A stretch of 64,000 nucleotides of DNA from assembly GCA_040387475.1 (NCBI GenBank), contig JAZKDT010000035.1, positions 98,605 to 162,604 on the forward strand, given 5' to 3'. The position numbers and the translations under genes were made by a program. Below, piece after piece: positions 53,901-61,108 of the stretch; positions within the stretch are counted from its first letter, which is position 1, and every line of letters starts with the position of its first letter. Source of the stretch: UBA4416 sp040387475 (GTDB lineage: Bacteria > Bacteroidota > Bacteroidia > B-17B0 > Aurantibacillaceae). The notes under the pieces were generated by a model that was given only the letters and a program-made list of their open reading frames with translations, made no database searches and was not told the DNA's origin.

Positions 53901-54218
53901 TTTAAATATTTATTAAACAGGCCTATCCGTTCTGACTTTGTTCAAAATTTCCAGATCATAGGGTTTGGAGATGTAGGAATGGCCTGGTATAATAAAAATC
54001 CTTATAGTGAGGAGAACGTTTTAAATAAAAATGTATTTCCGGGTAATCCTGTAACCTTAACTATTTACAATCAGAAAGAACCTATTGTGGGTGGATATGG
54101 TTTTGGATTGCGGTCACGCTTATTAGGATATTTTATTCGTGTTGATTTTGCATGGGGTGTAGATGACAGAAAAATTCAGAAAGGAATGACTTATTTATCA
54201 TTGACTACTGACTTCTAA
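50925..54218 (+). CDS. Large outer-membrane protein: decayed peptidase-MA-like domain, TolB-like propeller, C-terminal barrel
   Basis: A signal peptide (about 3-21) precedes FYYGSQLEFGKNRMQYQSFNW. The next ~240 residues resemble peptidase MA-like domains found in Bacteroidota, but at the usual HExxH place (RAALAELMIDQMMY, about 146) the histidines are missing, so it is probably inactive. Residues about 300-560 contain TolB/PD40-like propeller blades such as SRHYYQLKVSPDGQKISYATNELGQYKVF and SYAFSHDGKRLVIS. After a low-complexity linker (about 640-700), the C-terminal ~370 residues look like a beta-barrel, with ENRIKKVDRQLVLHRQSFLK and end motif GLRSRLLGYFIRVDFAWGVDD, as in BamA-like proteins. 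Usually annotated TolB-like; function unclear. Confidence 0.65.
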   Translation: MMKRLLSLFFFVLCIKTTYAQFYYGSQLEFGKNRMQYQSFNWTYFDFERFRVYLYEGGQEIARYAATSVNRQLPIMEKRLDFQLDDKIDVIVYNNQNDFKQSNIGLSNEDNGNIGGVTRIIGDKIFLYFTGSHADLDKQIRAALAELMIDQMMYGGRARDIVRNSTLLALPDWYKSGLIAYMSEGWNSSIDNRVMDAIQNDRFTKFNQLTGKDATMAGHAMWYYVAEEYGEAVIPNLLYMTKVSRNPNNAFLYVLGTSVQFMTTEFTNKMAKRYFDYRDSTRKNPMTESVLTKQKKSRHYYQLKVSPDGQKISYATNELGQYKVFVNTIGEKKSKRLLKLNPKLERLEDNTYPLIAWHPNNTVLAMIYERKNVLQLYTYDTESKEKNKRNITGFEKINSYAFSHDGKRLVISAVKKGKGQSDIFIYTLNSGGVEQITNDSWDDNNPVFVDNSKGILFESNRTHDTIKANEDAKLYLKFSKNNDVFCYNAATKSNVLYRVTNTPDVNETSPQEYSKGVIAFLSEENGIYNRYVGVLDSSIAFVDTTEHYRYFYNSKPITNYQKNIQEHHINARYTRYAEIIVDNFKEKLMVSPLIMPNELKPVALNNTWFKSVPRTNLADPDKIIITNPVRRDENLGPKKSDSTKVNDGIDFENYDIKGEKKKDPPPTSNPKPLDGATNNLAVKNPQEPGKNSSEELRFPIQQNYYTSFKTDQVVSQLDNSFLGTNYQRFAGGGSPVYLNPGLNVLFKIGLSDLFEDKRIVAGFRISGTLDNEYLLSWENRIKKVDRQLVLHRQSFLKVNGSTGVTKIQTHDARYTWKIPFSEVSATKLSIMYRNDRTVFASVSDASLPRPNVYDNYGGAKIEYIFDNTRKRGLNLYNGTRFKMWAEYWRLVKEERHDLITYGFDFRNYKKIHRDLIWCNRIAGSTSWGTDRLIYYLGGVDNWLNPQFDRSINIVNPEQYQFQTLATNLRGFKQNTRNGNNFVVWNSEIRWPIFKYLLNRPIRSDFVQNFQIIGFGDVGMAWYNKNPYSEENVLNKNVFPGNPVTLTIYNQKEPIVGGYGFGLRSRLLGYFIRVDFAWGVDDRKIQKGMTYLSLTTDF

Positions 54219-54225
54219 TACAATC

Positions 54226-54612
54226 ATGCAAAACAAAAAGCCCATGACTATACAAATTCTTTTGATCTTACTAGCTGTTGGTTTAGCCGCCGGCGTTTTA
54301 AGTGGCATGGTTGGCATCGGCGGAGGAATTATTATCGTGCCTGTATTAGTTTATTTTTTAGGCTTTACTCAGCATCAGGCCCAAGGCACAACATTATTTA
54401 TGTTCTTATTACCGATCGGTATCTTGGGTGTGATGAATTATCACAAAGCAGGCCATGTTGATTTTAAAACGGCTTTTATTATTGCTACTACATTTGTAGT
54501 GGGAAGTTACTTCGGCAGCAAGTTAGCGATATCGCTTGATCAAAAAATGGTGAAGCAGATCTTTGGCGCTATCATTATTATTTTGGGAGCAAAGATGTTA
54601 TTTTGGAAATAA
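54226..54612 (+). CDS. Half-length TauE/SafE-family transporter
   Basis: The 128-residue protein has four hydrophobic helices with the family's GMVGIGGGIIIVPVLVYFLGF motif (about 27-47), then AQGTTLFMFLLPIGI and VVGSYFGSKLA. Normal TauE/SafE proteins have two such repeats (~250 residues); this has one, so it may act as a dimer. The start at 54226 (MQNKKPMTIQ) or 54244 (MTIQILL) is possible. It begins 7 bases after the large envelope gene and may be cotranscribed with it. It abuts the convergent gene. Substrate (a sulfonate or sulfite) is only inferred from the family name. Confidence 0.75.
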   Translation: MQNKKPMTIQILLILLAVGLAAGVLSGMVGIGGGIIIVPVLVYFLGFTQHQAQGTTLFMFLLPIGILGVMNYHKAGHVDFKTAFIIATTFVVGSYFGSKLAISLDQKMVKQIFGAIIIILGAKMLFWK

Positions 54613-55188
54613 TTACTTCCCTTTTCTGATTGTAAACAGTCTGCCTACTGCGCTTGAATTACCGGTATCCGTAAAAACACCACGCTGTGATCCCTTCACA
54701 TCTTCTATTGTGTAGAAAGAATTGGGAGTAAAAATGCGGATCATCTCCAGCACCTCTGCTTTATTGCTTCGTTTCACGATTGTAAAAATGAGCTTCACGG
54801 GACCTTTGGCCCCATGACCGTCTACCACCGTAATTCCCTGGTTATGCCTTTTTAACGCTTCGGTTAAAGGCAGAATATCTTCAGCGGTGATGATGCGGAT
54901 GATCTGTGTTCCAATTGCCAAACGTTCCTCAATATACATTCCCAAATACGTTCCTGCGCTAAACCCGGCTGCCCATGCAATAAAGCAGGCAATGTTATCC
55001 AAATGACTAAACACCTGACGCATCGCCACCAACCATATCAACACCTCAAAGAAACCAAGGATGGGAACTATCTTTTTTAATCCTTTAGAGATGAAGATAT
55101 GCCGCAAGGTAGCCATAGTAACATCGCCCAACCGTGATATAAAAATCAAAAGTGGTAATATGACCCAGCTAAAATAATCGAATGCCAT
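54613..55188 (-). CDS. DUF2179 / UPF0316 membrane protein
   Basis: The 191-residue protein has three N-terminal helices (about 8-24, 38-56, 68-86) with LGDVTMATLRHIFISKG between the first two and WAAGFSAGTYLGMYIEERLA after the third, the signature of UPF0316 proteins. A cytoplasmic DUF2179 domain follows (about 90-191), with LIFTIVKRSNKAEVLEMIRIFTPNSFYTIEDVK. Such proteins are widespread and are not characterised. It directly abuts the TauE-like gene (54612/54613) on the opposite strand. Confidence 0.85.
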   Translation of the reverse strand: MAFDYFSWVILPLLIFISRLGDVTMATLRHIFISKGLKKIVPILGFFEVLIWLVAMRQVFSHLDNIACFIAWAAGFSAGTYLGMYIEERLAIGTQIIRIITAEDILPLTEALKRHNQGITVVDGHGAKGPVKLIFTIVKRSNKAEVLEMIRIFTPNSFYTIEDVKGSQRGVFTDTGNSSAVGRLFTIRKGK

Positions 55189-55431
55189 TGTTGGATGTTA
55201 AGACTCTTCAAAATTACTTGTACTTTATGGTGATAAGTAGCGTTATGACTTTAATTATCAATAACCGGTTGTTTAAACAATCCGCGTTTGTTGGCTAAAA
55301 TTAACAATCATAACCCCCAACTTTAAAACATCGAAACGGCATACCAACATATTCAACCGGAAATACCGAAAAAGAAAAAAAGTATCTGGCGGTTTATCAG
55401 GCGTTTATTCATTACGCTTGTTGTTTCTGTT

Positions 55432-57948
55432 GTGTCAATAATTGGTATCAGTATATCGCTCGTTTTTATTTACGAAGAAGAAGTGGTTAACCTGATCATC
55501 AAAGAACTTAACAAGCACCTGAAAACCGAGATACGCATTGATCCTAAAAATATTGATCTCACCATCATTCGGTCTTTTCCGGATTGCGCTATTGAGTTTA
55601 AAGAATTGACCGCTATGGACGCGCAAGGCTTCAAGACAAAAGATACATTACTACATGCCAAAAGCTTATCGCTTGCGTTTAATATCAAGGACCTCTTCCA
55701 TAAAAATTATACCATTAAAAAAATAAAACTGCAGCATGCGCAATGTCATTTAAAAGTTGATAAGAAAGGTAATGCAAATTATATGGTTTGGAAATCTGAT
55801 ACTACAGTAAAAAGTAGCGACAGTTTAAAGTTTGCGCTTGAGAATATAAGTCTCTCGGATATTAAATTAACGTATAAAAACACAAAGCATAAAATTAAGC
55901 TAAACACCGCTATCAAAGAACTGAATTTTAAAGGTAAGTTTAATGAAGCTGATTATACATTGATCTCCGACGGGAATGCATATGTTAATTTGTTTCAAAT
56001 TGAAAGTGTAAAGTACCTGGACGAAAAGAATGTGAAGTTTGATCTTGAATTTGATGTAAAGGGACAAACTTATGCGATCAAAAAATCGGAGACGTTGATC
56101 AACGACACTAAATTGATAAGTAACGGCGCTTTTGTCATCAAAGATAGTTTACAGTCTCTTGATATTAATTTTAATGGGAAAAATCTTGATATCTCAACTA
56201 CGCTTTCTTTGTTGCCTGAAAAGTTTAAAGATCAGATCAATGACTATGAAAGCGCCGGCGAGTTTTATGCTTCAGGTGAAGCTCATTATAAAAGCGGGAA
56301 GCCATTCGTATTGAATGCAGATTTTGGAATTAAAAAAGCAACTGTTACATATAAAGAAAAAAACACAACGCTTACCAATTTAAATCTCACAGGAAATATT
56401 GTTATCAATGAGAATCGGAGTAAGTTGACCTTAAAGGAAATTTCGGCACAATTGAATAATAATAACTTTACGGGCGATATTGAACTCACTAATTTTAAAG
56501 ACCCTTACCTTAAACTGAAAGTGGCTGCTAACACCAAATTGCAGGAACTTATTTCTTTTTACCCAATTGATACGCTGGAAAATTTGAGTGGAAGTATCAA
56601 TATCAATGCAGAATTGGAAGGATTGATCAGCGAAATGAAATCCAATGCGGCAAGTAAAGGCGTGGTGGCCAATGGAAGCGCTGTTATTGCGGATCTGAAA
56701 GCGAAATTTAAACATTCCGAAAAAGAGATCAATATTCCAAGGGGTGAACTAAAGTTAAATAACAGGCACTTAAATGTATATGATCTTAAGATCATTAAAG
56801 GTAATTCAGACATTATGCTTGTAGGAGAACTACCTAATTTTTTAAGTTACGTGTTTGATCCCCAAGAGCCGTTAACAGTTGTAGCCCAGGTAACAAGCGA
56901 CAAGCTGGAACTGGAAGATTTTATTTTCGGGAAAGGTTCTTCTGATGAAGGCTCACCCGTGTCGATAGCTAAAAATCTTGATTTTAATATCAAAGTGGAC
57001 GTGAAGCATCTTAGCTTTGGCAAATTTTTGGCTGATAATATGCGGGGCAATTTATTATTGAAAGATCAAAAAGTTGCATTAAGAGAGGTTGTGTTAAACA
57101 CAACAGATGGTGAAATTAGATTAAATGCTTTTGCGGATGCTGCGGGCGATAAATTAAGAGTATCAGCCGAATGCGAACTAAATAAACTCAATATTCAAAA
57201 ACTATTTACGCAGCTGAATAATTTTGGGCAAAACACTATTCAGGATAATAACCTGAAAGGTTTTGTAACCGCCGGCATTGATTTTTCGGCCACGTGGGAC
57301 AAACAATTGAATGTGGATTTGAATAGCATTAATGTAACCAGTAGTATTTTAATTGAGCGGGGCGAACTCATAGGCTTTAAGCCTTTAGAAAGCCTTGCCA
57401 AATACATTGATGTTAATGAATTGAAGCACATTAAATTCTCTACCCTTCAAAGTGCAGTAGAAATAAAAAACAAAGTAATTACCATTCCCAAAACCTCTAT
57501 TAAATCAAATGCTATTAATTTAGAGTTATGGGGTAAGCATACGTTCGATAATATGATCGATTATCACATCCAGTTATTGCTAAGTGAGATTATTGCTAAG
57601 CGTCCTAAAAAGAATAAGGATTTTGATGAGGAGTTATCGCTTATAGAAAACGATCCTGAGAACCGCCGCTCTGTTTTTATATTAATGACGGGACCAATTG
57701 ATAATCCAACTATCAAGTATGACCGTAAGAGTGCTAAGGAGAATATCAAAGAAAATATTAAACAGGAAAAACAAAACCTGAAGCAGATCTTAAAAGAGGA
57801 ATTTGGGTTCTTTAAAAAGGATACAACTAAAGCAAAGGAAACACCAAAAGCTAATCAGAATTTCCAGATCCAGGTTGGGGAAGATAAACCTAAAAAAGAT
57901 AAGCCACTTCAACCTAAGAAAAAGGACGAAGACGATGATGATTTTTAA
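55432..57948 (+). CDS. AsmA-family envelope protein; natural start probably upstream and non-canonical
   Basis: The 838-residue frame has an N-terminal hydrophobic segment and then EEEVVNLIIKELNKHLKTEIRI and IIRSFPDCAIEFKEL, typical of AsmA-like proteins that span the periplasm. The C-terminal AsmA domain is at about 560-780 (VDVKHLSFGKFLADNMRGNLLLKDQKV). A lysine/aspartate-rich tail ends the chain. The first possible canonical start is GTG 55432, but it falls inside the membrane helix. Codons back to 55327 (stop at 55324) continue it as KKKKSIWRFIRRLFITLVV and lack ATG, GTG and TTG, so the true start may be ATC, ATT or ATA, or the sequence may have an error. AsmA proteins help lipid transport between membranes. 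Confidence 0.8.
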   Translation: MSIIGISISLVFIYEEEVVNLIIKELNKHLKTEIRIDPKNIDLTIIRSFPDCAIEFKELTAMDAQGFKTKDTLLHAKSLSLAFNIKDLFHKNYTIKKIKLQHAQCHLKVDKKGNANYMVWKSDTTVKSSDSLKFALENISLSDIKLTYKNTKHKIKLNTAIKELNFKGKFNEADYTLISDGNAYVNLFQIESVKYLDEKNVKFDLEFDVKGQTYAIKKSETLINDTKLISNGAFVIKDSLQSLDINFNGKNLDISTTLSLLPEKFKDQINDYESAGEFYASGEAHYKSGKPFVLNADFGIKKATVTYKEKNTTLTNLNLTGNIVINENRSKLTLKEISAQLNNNNFTGDIELTNFKDPYLKLKVAANTKLQELISFYPIDTLENLSGSININAELEGLISEMKSNAASKGVVANGSAVIADLKAKFKHSEKEINIPRGELKLNNRHLNVYDLKIIKGNSDIMLVGELPNFLSYVFDPQEPLTVVAQVTSDKLELEDFIFGKGSSDEGSPVSIAKNLDFNIKVDVKHLSFGKFLADNMRGNLLLKDQKVALREVVLNTTDGEIRLNAFADAAGDKLRVSAECELNKLNIQKLFTQLNNFGQNTIQDNNLKGFVTAGIDFSATWDKQLNVDLNSINVTSSILIERGELIGFKPLESLAKYIDVNELKHIKFSTLQSAVEIKNKVITIPKTSIKSNAINLELWGKHTFDNMIDYHIQLLLSEIIAKRPKKNKDFDEELSLIENDPENRRSVFILMTGPIDNPTIKYDRKSAKENIKENIKQEKQNLKQILKEEFGFFKKDTTKAKETPKANQNFQIQVGEDKPKKDKPLQPKKKDEDDDDF

Positions 57949-57978
57949 TTCAGTCATGGTTTATTTAAATTATTTTTT

Positions 57979-58066
57979 GGGCATGTCCCTGCGGGCCTGG
58001 CTGCCCGCTACAATCTTTTACTCCACTCCGTTATGTAAAAGGATTTTCGCTCGCATCCCTCACGCG
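57979..58066 (+). repeat. Long structured repeat, copy A
   Basis: The element begins GGGCATGTCCCTGCGGG, contains CTACAATCTTTT and GTAAAAGGATTTTCGC, and ends TCGCATCCCTCACGCG. Its parts match copy B (inverted, 58112-58202) and copy C (59991-60087). GC-rich ends suggest stable stems. Such elements recur in Bacteroidota genomes (from memory). Confidence 0.8.
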
Positions 58067-58111
58067 ATACACGTTTCAAAATTCGAAGTTTATACATCGA
58101 TTTACCGCAAG

Positions 58112-58202
58112 CCCGCGCGAGGGATGCAAACGGAAATCCTTTTTTTGTGAAACAAAAAAAGATTGAAGTGACAGCCCGGTCCGGCTCCCGCCGGACGCGC
58201 CC
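58112..58202 (-). repeat. Long structured repeat, copy B (inverted)
   Basis: Read on the minus strand it starts GGGCGCGTCCGGCGGG, has CAATCTTTTTTTG and AAAAGGATTTCCG, and ends GCATCCCTCGCGCGGG. Copies A and B face each other in 224 bases, so the pair could form a large hairpin downstream of asmA and of the M3 peptidase gene. Confidence 0.8.
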
Positions 58203-58220
58203 AAATCAAAAAGATCTTAC

Positions 58221-59912
58221 TTACAATTTCTCGTATTCAGCTTTCACAAAATCTGCCAGTTCTTTCACATAAGCCGGGGAGAAATCAAATTTAATTCCTG
58301 CAGCTTCGTATAGCTGAGGAATAGTTTTAGTGTAGCCTAACGCTAAAGCCTTTTTATAATTCTCCAAAGCCTTTTTGGGATCTTGTTTGTAGTTACGCCA
58401 AACAGCAATTGCGCCTAATTGCGCCATACCATATTCAATGTAATAAAAAGGTACTTCGTATAAGTGCAATTGTGCCTGCCACGAACGTTGCAGGTTATTT
58501 TCTAATCCCGTGTAATCAACAACGCCGGTTCCAAAATCTTTGCTAATTTGCATCCAATAGGCATAACGTTCTTCTAATGTATGTTTTGGATTGGTATAGA
58601 TCCAATGTTGAAATTTATCAATGGATGCAATCCATGGCAATCCTTTTAAGACGTCGTTCAATTGTTCTTTCTTAGCGCGGTTATAGTCATCGGCATTCGG
58701 AAAGAAAGCTTCCCAATGTTCCATGCTAATCAATTCCATACTCATGCTGGCCAATTCGGCTACTTCACTGGGTGTACTTTTAAATTCGGTTAATTCTAAA
58801 TCAGCCGCTAAAAAAGCGTGTACGGCATGTCCGCCTTCATGTACCATCGTAACCATATCGCGATGCAAACCAACGGCATTCATAAAAATAAAAGGCACGT
58901 CGGTTTCCATTAATGGATAATTATAACCGCCCGGCGCTTTGCCAATGCGCGATTCCAGATCTAACCGTTTAATGTCGCGCATTACCGTAATGCATTCTGC
59001 AAAGTATGGATCGATGGTGTTAAAGCACTCAATGGTTTTTTCTACCAGGTCACTCCCTGTTGTGAATGGTGTTAACGGAGTTTTTCCTTCTGCATCTACT
59101 TCTTTATCCCATGGCCTGTAAGTTTCTAATTTCAAAGCATCTTTGCGAGCTTGTTCATTTTGTTTTACCAGAGGAACGATATGTTGCTGTATAGCGTCCT
59201 GGAAATTATAGCAATCCTGTACGCTGTAATCAAAACGGCCCAGCTCTTCATGCTTATAATCCCTGTAGTTTGCAAAACCTGTATTCAAGGCAACCTGGTG
59301 GCGTAAGGCAATTAATTCATCATACAATTTATTTAATTCGGTTTCGTCTTCTGCACGGCGGGCTTGTATTTGGTGATAGATACTTTCACGAAGTTGCCTG
59401 TCGTCACTTTTAAAATAAGTTGCCGCTTTTTGTAAAGTTATTTCTTCTTTATTATAAGTGATTGTTTGCGCGGCAGAAATATTGCCGTATTCCTGTTCTT
59501 TCTGCCGAAGCTCCGTATTTAAGTCTATATTTTCCTGGCGGTATAGTTCAATGCTTTTTTTTACGCCGCGTACATAAACAAAGTAAGTGTCTTTTTCCAA
59601 CTCGTTAATAAAAGGACTGTCGATCAGTTTTTTATTAAGGTCGTTGCTATAAGGCGATAAATTTGGTTCTATCTCTGTTACAAAATAATTGAATGATTCC
59701 TGCAACTCTTCATTCTGCGTATTGCAGGTCATTTTAATATAACGCCAGGCGCCATCTTCATTCAGTACGGCTTCCAGTTCACTATGATCTTTCATCCATT
59801 GCTTTAATTCGGCAACAGAGTTGATCTTTCTGTTCTTTAATTCTTCTAAAAAAGGTTTTAGTGTTTCCCAGTTGCTAACTCTAAAATCTTCTGAAAGGTA
59901 ATGGCGGTTCAT
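58221..59912 (-). CDS. M3 family oligoendopeptidase (PepF type)
   Basis: Zinc oligopeptidase that degrades small peptides in the cytosol. The start is set at ATG 59912 (MNRHYLSEDF), which gives 563 residues. Zinc ligands are in HEGGHAVH (H358, E359, H362) and in SEVAELASMSMELISMEHW (E in SxxELxS). The order of N-terminal helical lid, catalytic domain and end (PAYVKELADFVKAEYEKL) is that of the pepF/M3B family. A longer upstream frame adds 19 residues without signal features. The gene is flanked by repeats A and B on its 3' side and copy C on its 5' side. Confidence 0.9.
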   Translation of the reverse strand: MNRHYLSEDFRVSNWETLKPFLEELKNRKINSVAELKQWMKDHSELEAVLNEDGAWRYIKMTCNTQNEELQESFNYFVTEIEPNLSPYSNDLNKKLIDSPFINELEKDTYFVYVRGVKKSIELYRQENIDLNTELRQKEQEYGNISAAQTITYNKEEITLQKAATYFKSDDRQLRESIYHQIQARRAEDETELNKLYDELIALRHQVALNTGFANYRDYKHEELGRFDYSVQDCYNFQDAIQQHIVPLVKQNEQARKDALKLETYRPWDKEVDAEGKTPLTPFTTGSDLVEKTIECFNTIDPYFAECITVMRDIKRLDLESRIGKAPGGYNYPLMETDVPFIFMNAVGLHRDMVTMVHEGGHAVHAFLAADLELTEFKSTPSEVAELASMSMELISMEHWEAFFPNADDYNRAKKEQLNDVLKGLPWIASIDKFQHWIYTNPKHTLEERYAYWMQISKDFGTGVVDYTGLENNLQRSWQAQLHLYEVPFYYIEYGMAQLGAIAVWRNYKQDPKKALENYKKALALGYTKTIPQLYEAAGIKFDFSPAYVKELADFVKAEYEKL

Positions 59913-59990
59913 AGGCTGTTGTTTTATGGATTGAAGGTAAGTGTTTATTAAGAATTTGCAAATTGACAATAATAAAGATTTAGGTGTTTA

Positions 59991-60087
59991 GGGCGTGCCC
60001 CCGCAAAGAGCGAGCGGGGTCAGGCTGTCGCTGCAATCTTTTTGTAAAGGAGGCACAAAAAGGATTTTCGCTTGCATCCTTCACGCA
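59991..60087 (+). repeat. Long structured repeat, copy C
   Basis: It begins GGGCGTGCCC, has GCGGGGTCAGGCTGTC, then CTGCAATCTTTTTG, AAAAAGGATTTTCGCTTG and ends CATCCTTCACGC. It is similar over its full length to copies A and B, in plus orientation. Confidence 0.8.
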
Positions 60088-60167
60088 GGTAAGAGTCAAA
60101 TTTTGAGTTTAGTCCGCCTTTTAAATTTAGCGCAGAAAATAAGAATTATTTCAGTAGGGATTTGCGC

Positions 60168-60220
60168 GACGATTTTAGGCTGTTTGAGGCCCCTCGGGCC
60201 GAGTTTCTAAAATCGGGCGG
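60168..60220. repeat. Strong hairpin 1 of the M3-DUF5606 spacer
   Basis: CGATTTTAG (60170-60178) and CTAAAATCG (60207-60215) form a perfect nine-base stem. Inside lie GGCCC (60188-60192) and GGGCC (60196-60200), a second stem with a three-base loop. Confidence 0.7.
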
Positions 60221-60288
60221 GAAATGATTTGTAATTTTCAAGATAAATTTAAGAAGCGGTGATCTTTCTGCCTGCGCACATTCCCGCT

Positions 60289-60309
60289 CAAATGTATGCT
60301 ATACATTTG
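60289..60309. repeat. Strong hairpin 2 of the M3-DUF5606 spacer
   Basis: CAAATGTAT (60289-60297), a three-base loop GCT, and ATACATTTG (60301-60309) make a perfect nine-base stem. Confidence 0.7.
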
Positions 60310-60312
60310 CCG

Positions 60313-60339
60313 CTTTCTTTGCATGGTAGGCAAAGAAAG
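60313..60339. repeat. Strong hairpin 3 of the M3-DUF5606 spacer
   Basis: CTTTCTTTG (60313-60321) and CAAAGAAAG (60331-60339) form a perfect nine-base stem with a nine-base loop. It begins only four bases after hairpin 2. Confidence 0.7.
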
Positions 60340-60383
60340 TAAGCATCTAAAAAAAATATTTGTAGCCTTGGAGGATTAAGAGT

Positions 60384-60410
60384 GAGATTCTGAATCAAGT
60401 TCAGCATGAC
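60384..60410. repeat. Short palindromic repeat (CTGAA/TTCAG type)
   Basis: GAGATTCTGAATCAAGTTCAGCATGAC contains CTGAA (60390-60394) and TTCAG (60400-60404) as inverted arms. Sequences of the form GTCATGCTGAACTTG...CAGAATCTC are widely repeated in Bacteroidota intergenic DNA (from memory). The following 60411-60444 is a terminator. Confidence 0.55.
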
Positions 60411-60444
60411 CTAAAATAAAAAGCCCCGATCACATCGGGGCTTT
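60411..60444 (-). terminator. Rho-independent terminator of the DUF5606 gene
   Basis: AAAGCCCCGAT (60420-60430), a CAC loop and ATCGGGGCTTT (60434-60444) make a perfect 11-base stem. On the minus strand a TTATTTTA tail follows, downstream of the gene ending at 60467. Confidence 0.9.
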
Positions 60445-60466
60445 CAATAAAATATAAGTAAGTTGA

Positions 60467-61015
60467 TTAAGCTACACCGGTTTTTCTAACACCAGCTGTT
60501 TTTTTAACGCCTGTACTTGTTTTTGCTTTAGTAGTATCTTTAGTAGCTGTTTTTTTAGCGGCTGCTTTTTTCTCAGTGGCTGCTTTTACAATTTTCTTTT
60601 CAGCAGATTCTTCTTTTGTTTCAACTTCTTTTTCTTTTAAATTACCTGTGCTTTGTAAACCGTTATACCAGGTAAATAATTTACGCATGTTACTGGTGTA
60701 AACACGTTCTTTATCATAATCAGGCAAAACCGACTCAAAATAAGCCGTTACTGCTTTATCGTCTGCTTTCGCATCAATCGCTGCACCACCTTTTTCTTTA
60801 TCAAAGATAGATTTCATGATCTCAGAAACCGGTTTGTCTTCGCCTGTAGTAAACATGCTGATATCTTCCAATGAACTTACTTTAGCTGTAGAGCTGATAG
60901 AAGTACGTTTTTTGTCTGCTAATCCTTCTACAATAATTCCGTTTTTGGATTGTGCAACCACTTTATATAATCCTGGTTGTCCGCTTATGGCAATAATTCC
61001 TGTTAAATCGATCAT
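60467..61015 (-). CDS. DUF5606 protein
   Basis: The 182-residue protein starts MIDLTGIIAISGQPGLYKVVAQSKNGIIVEGLADKKRTS and continues SSLEDISMFTTGEDKPVSEIMKSIFDKEKGGAA, which is the DUF5606 domain of Bacteroidota. The second half is a lysine/alanine/threonine-rich tail (KKAAAKKTATKDTTKAKT) like histone H1-type tails, so nucleic acid contact is conceivable but not shown. It ends before a strong terminator. Function is not known. Confidence 0.8.
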   Translation of the reverse strand: MIDLTGIIAISGQPGLYKVVAQSKNGIIVEGLADKKRTSISSTAKVSSLEDISMFTTGEDKPVSEIMKSIFDKEKGGAAIDAKADDKAVTAYFESVLPDYDKERVYTSNMRKLFTWYNGLQSTGNLKEKEVETKEESAEKKIVKAATEKKAAAKKTATKDTTKAKTSTGVKKTAGVRKTGVA

Positions 61016-61108
61016 CTGTCTTTTTTAAAAATTTAGATAACAAAAATAGTGATTTTTTAATATTTTCAAAACTAAAAACACGTCTGTGAATAGTTTTTTT
61101 GGTGAATG

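Larger units (their letters stand above)
59970..60466. other. 497-base spacer rich in structured repeats
   Basis: No credible gene is present. The spacer holds repeat copy C, three strong hairpins, a shorter palindrome and the DUF5606 terminator, listed separately. The high density of inverted repeats is unlike other spacers in the window. Confidence 0.65.
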
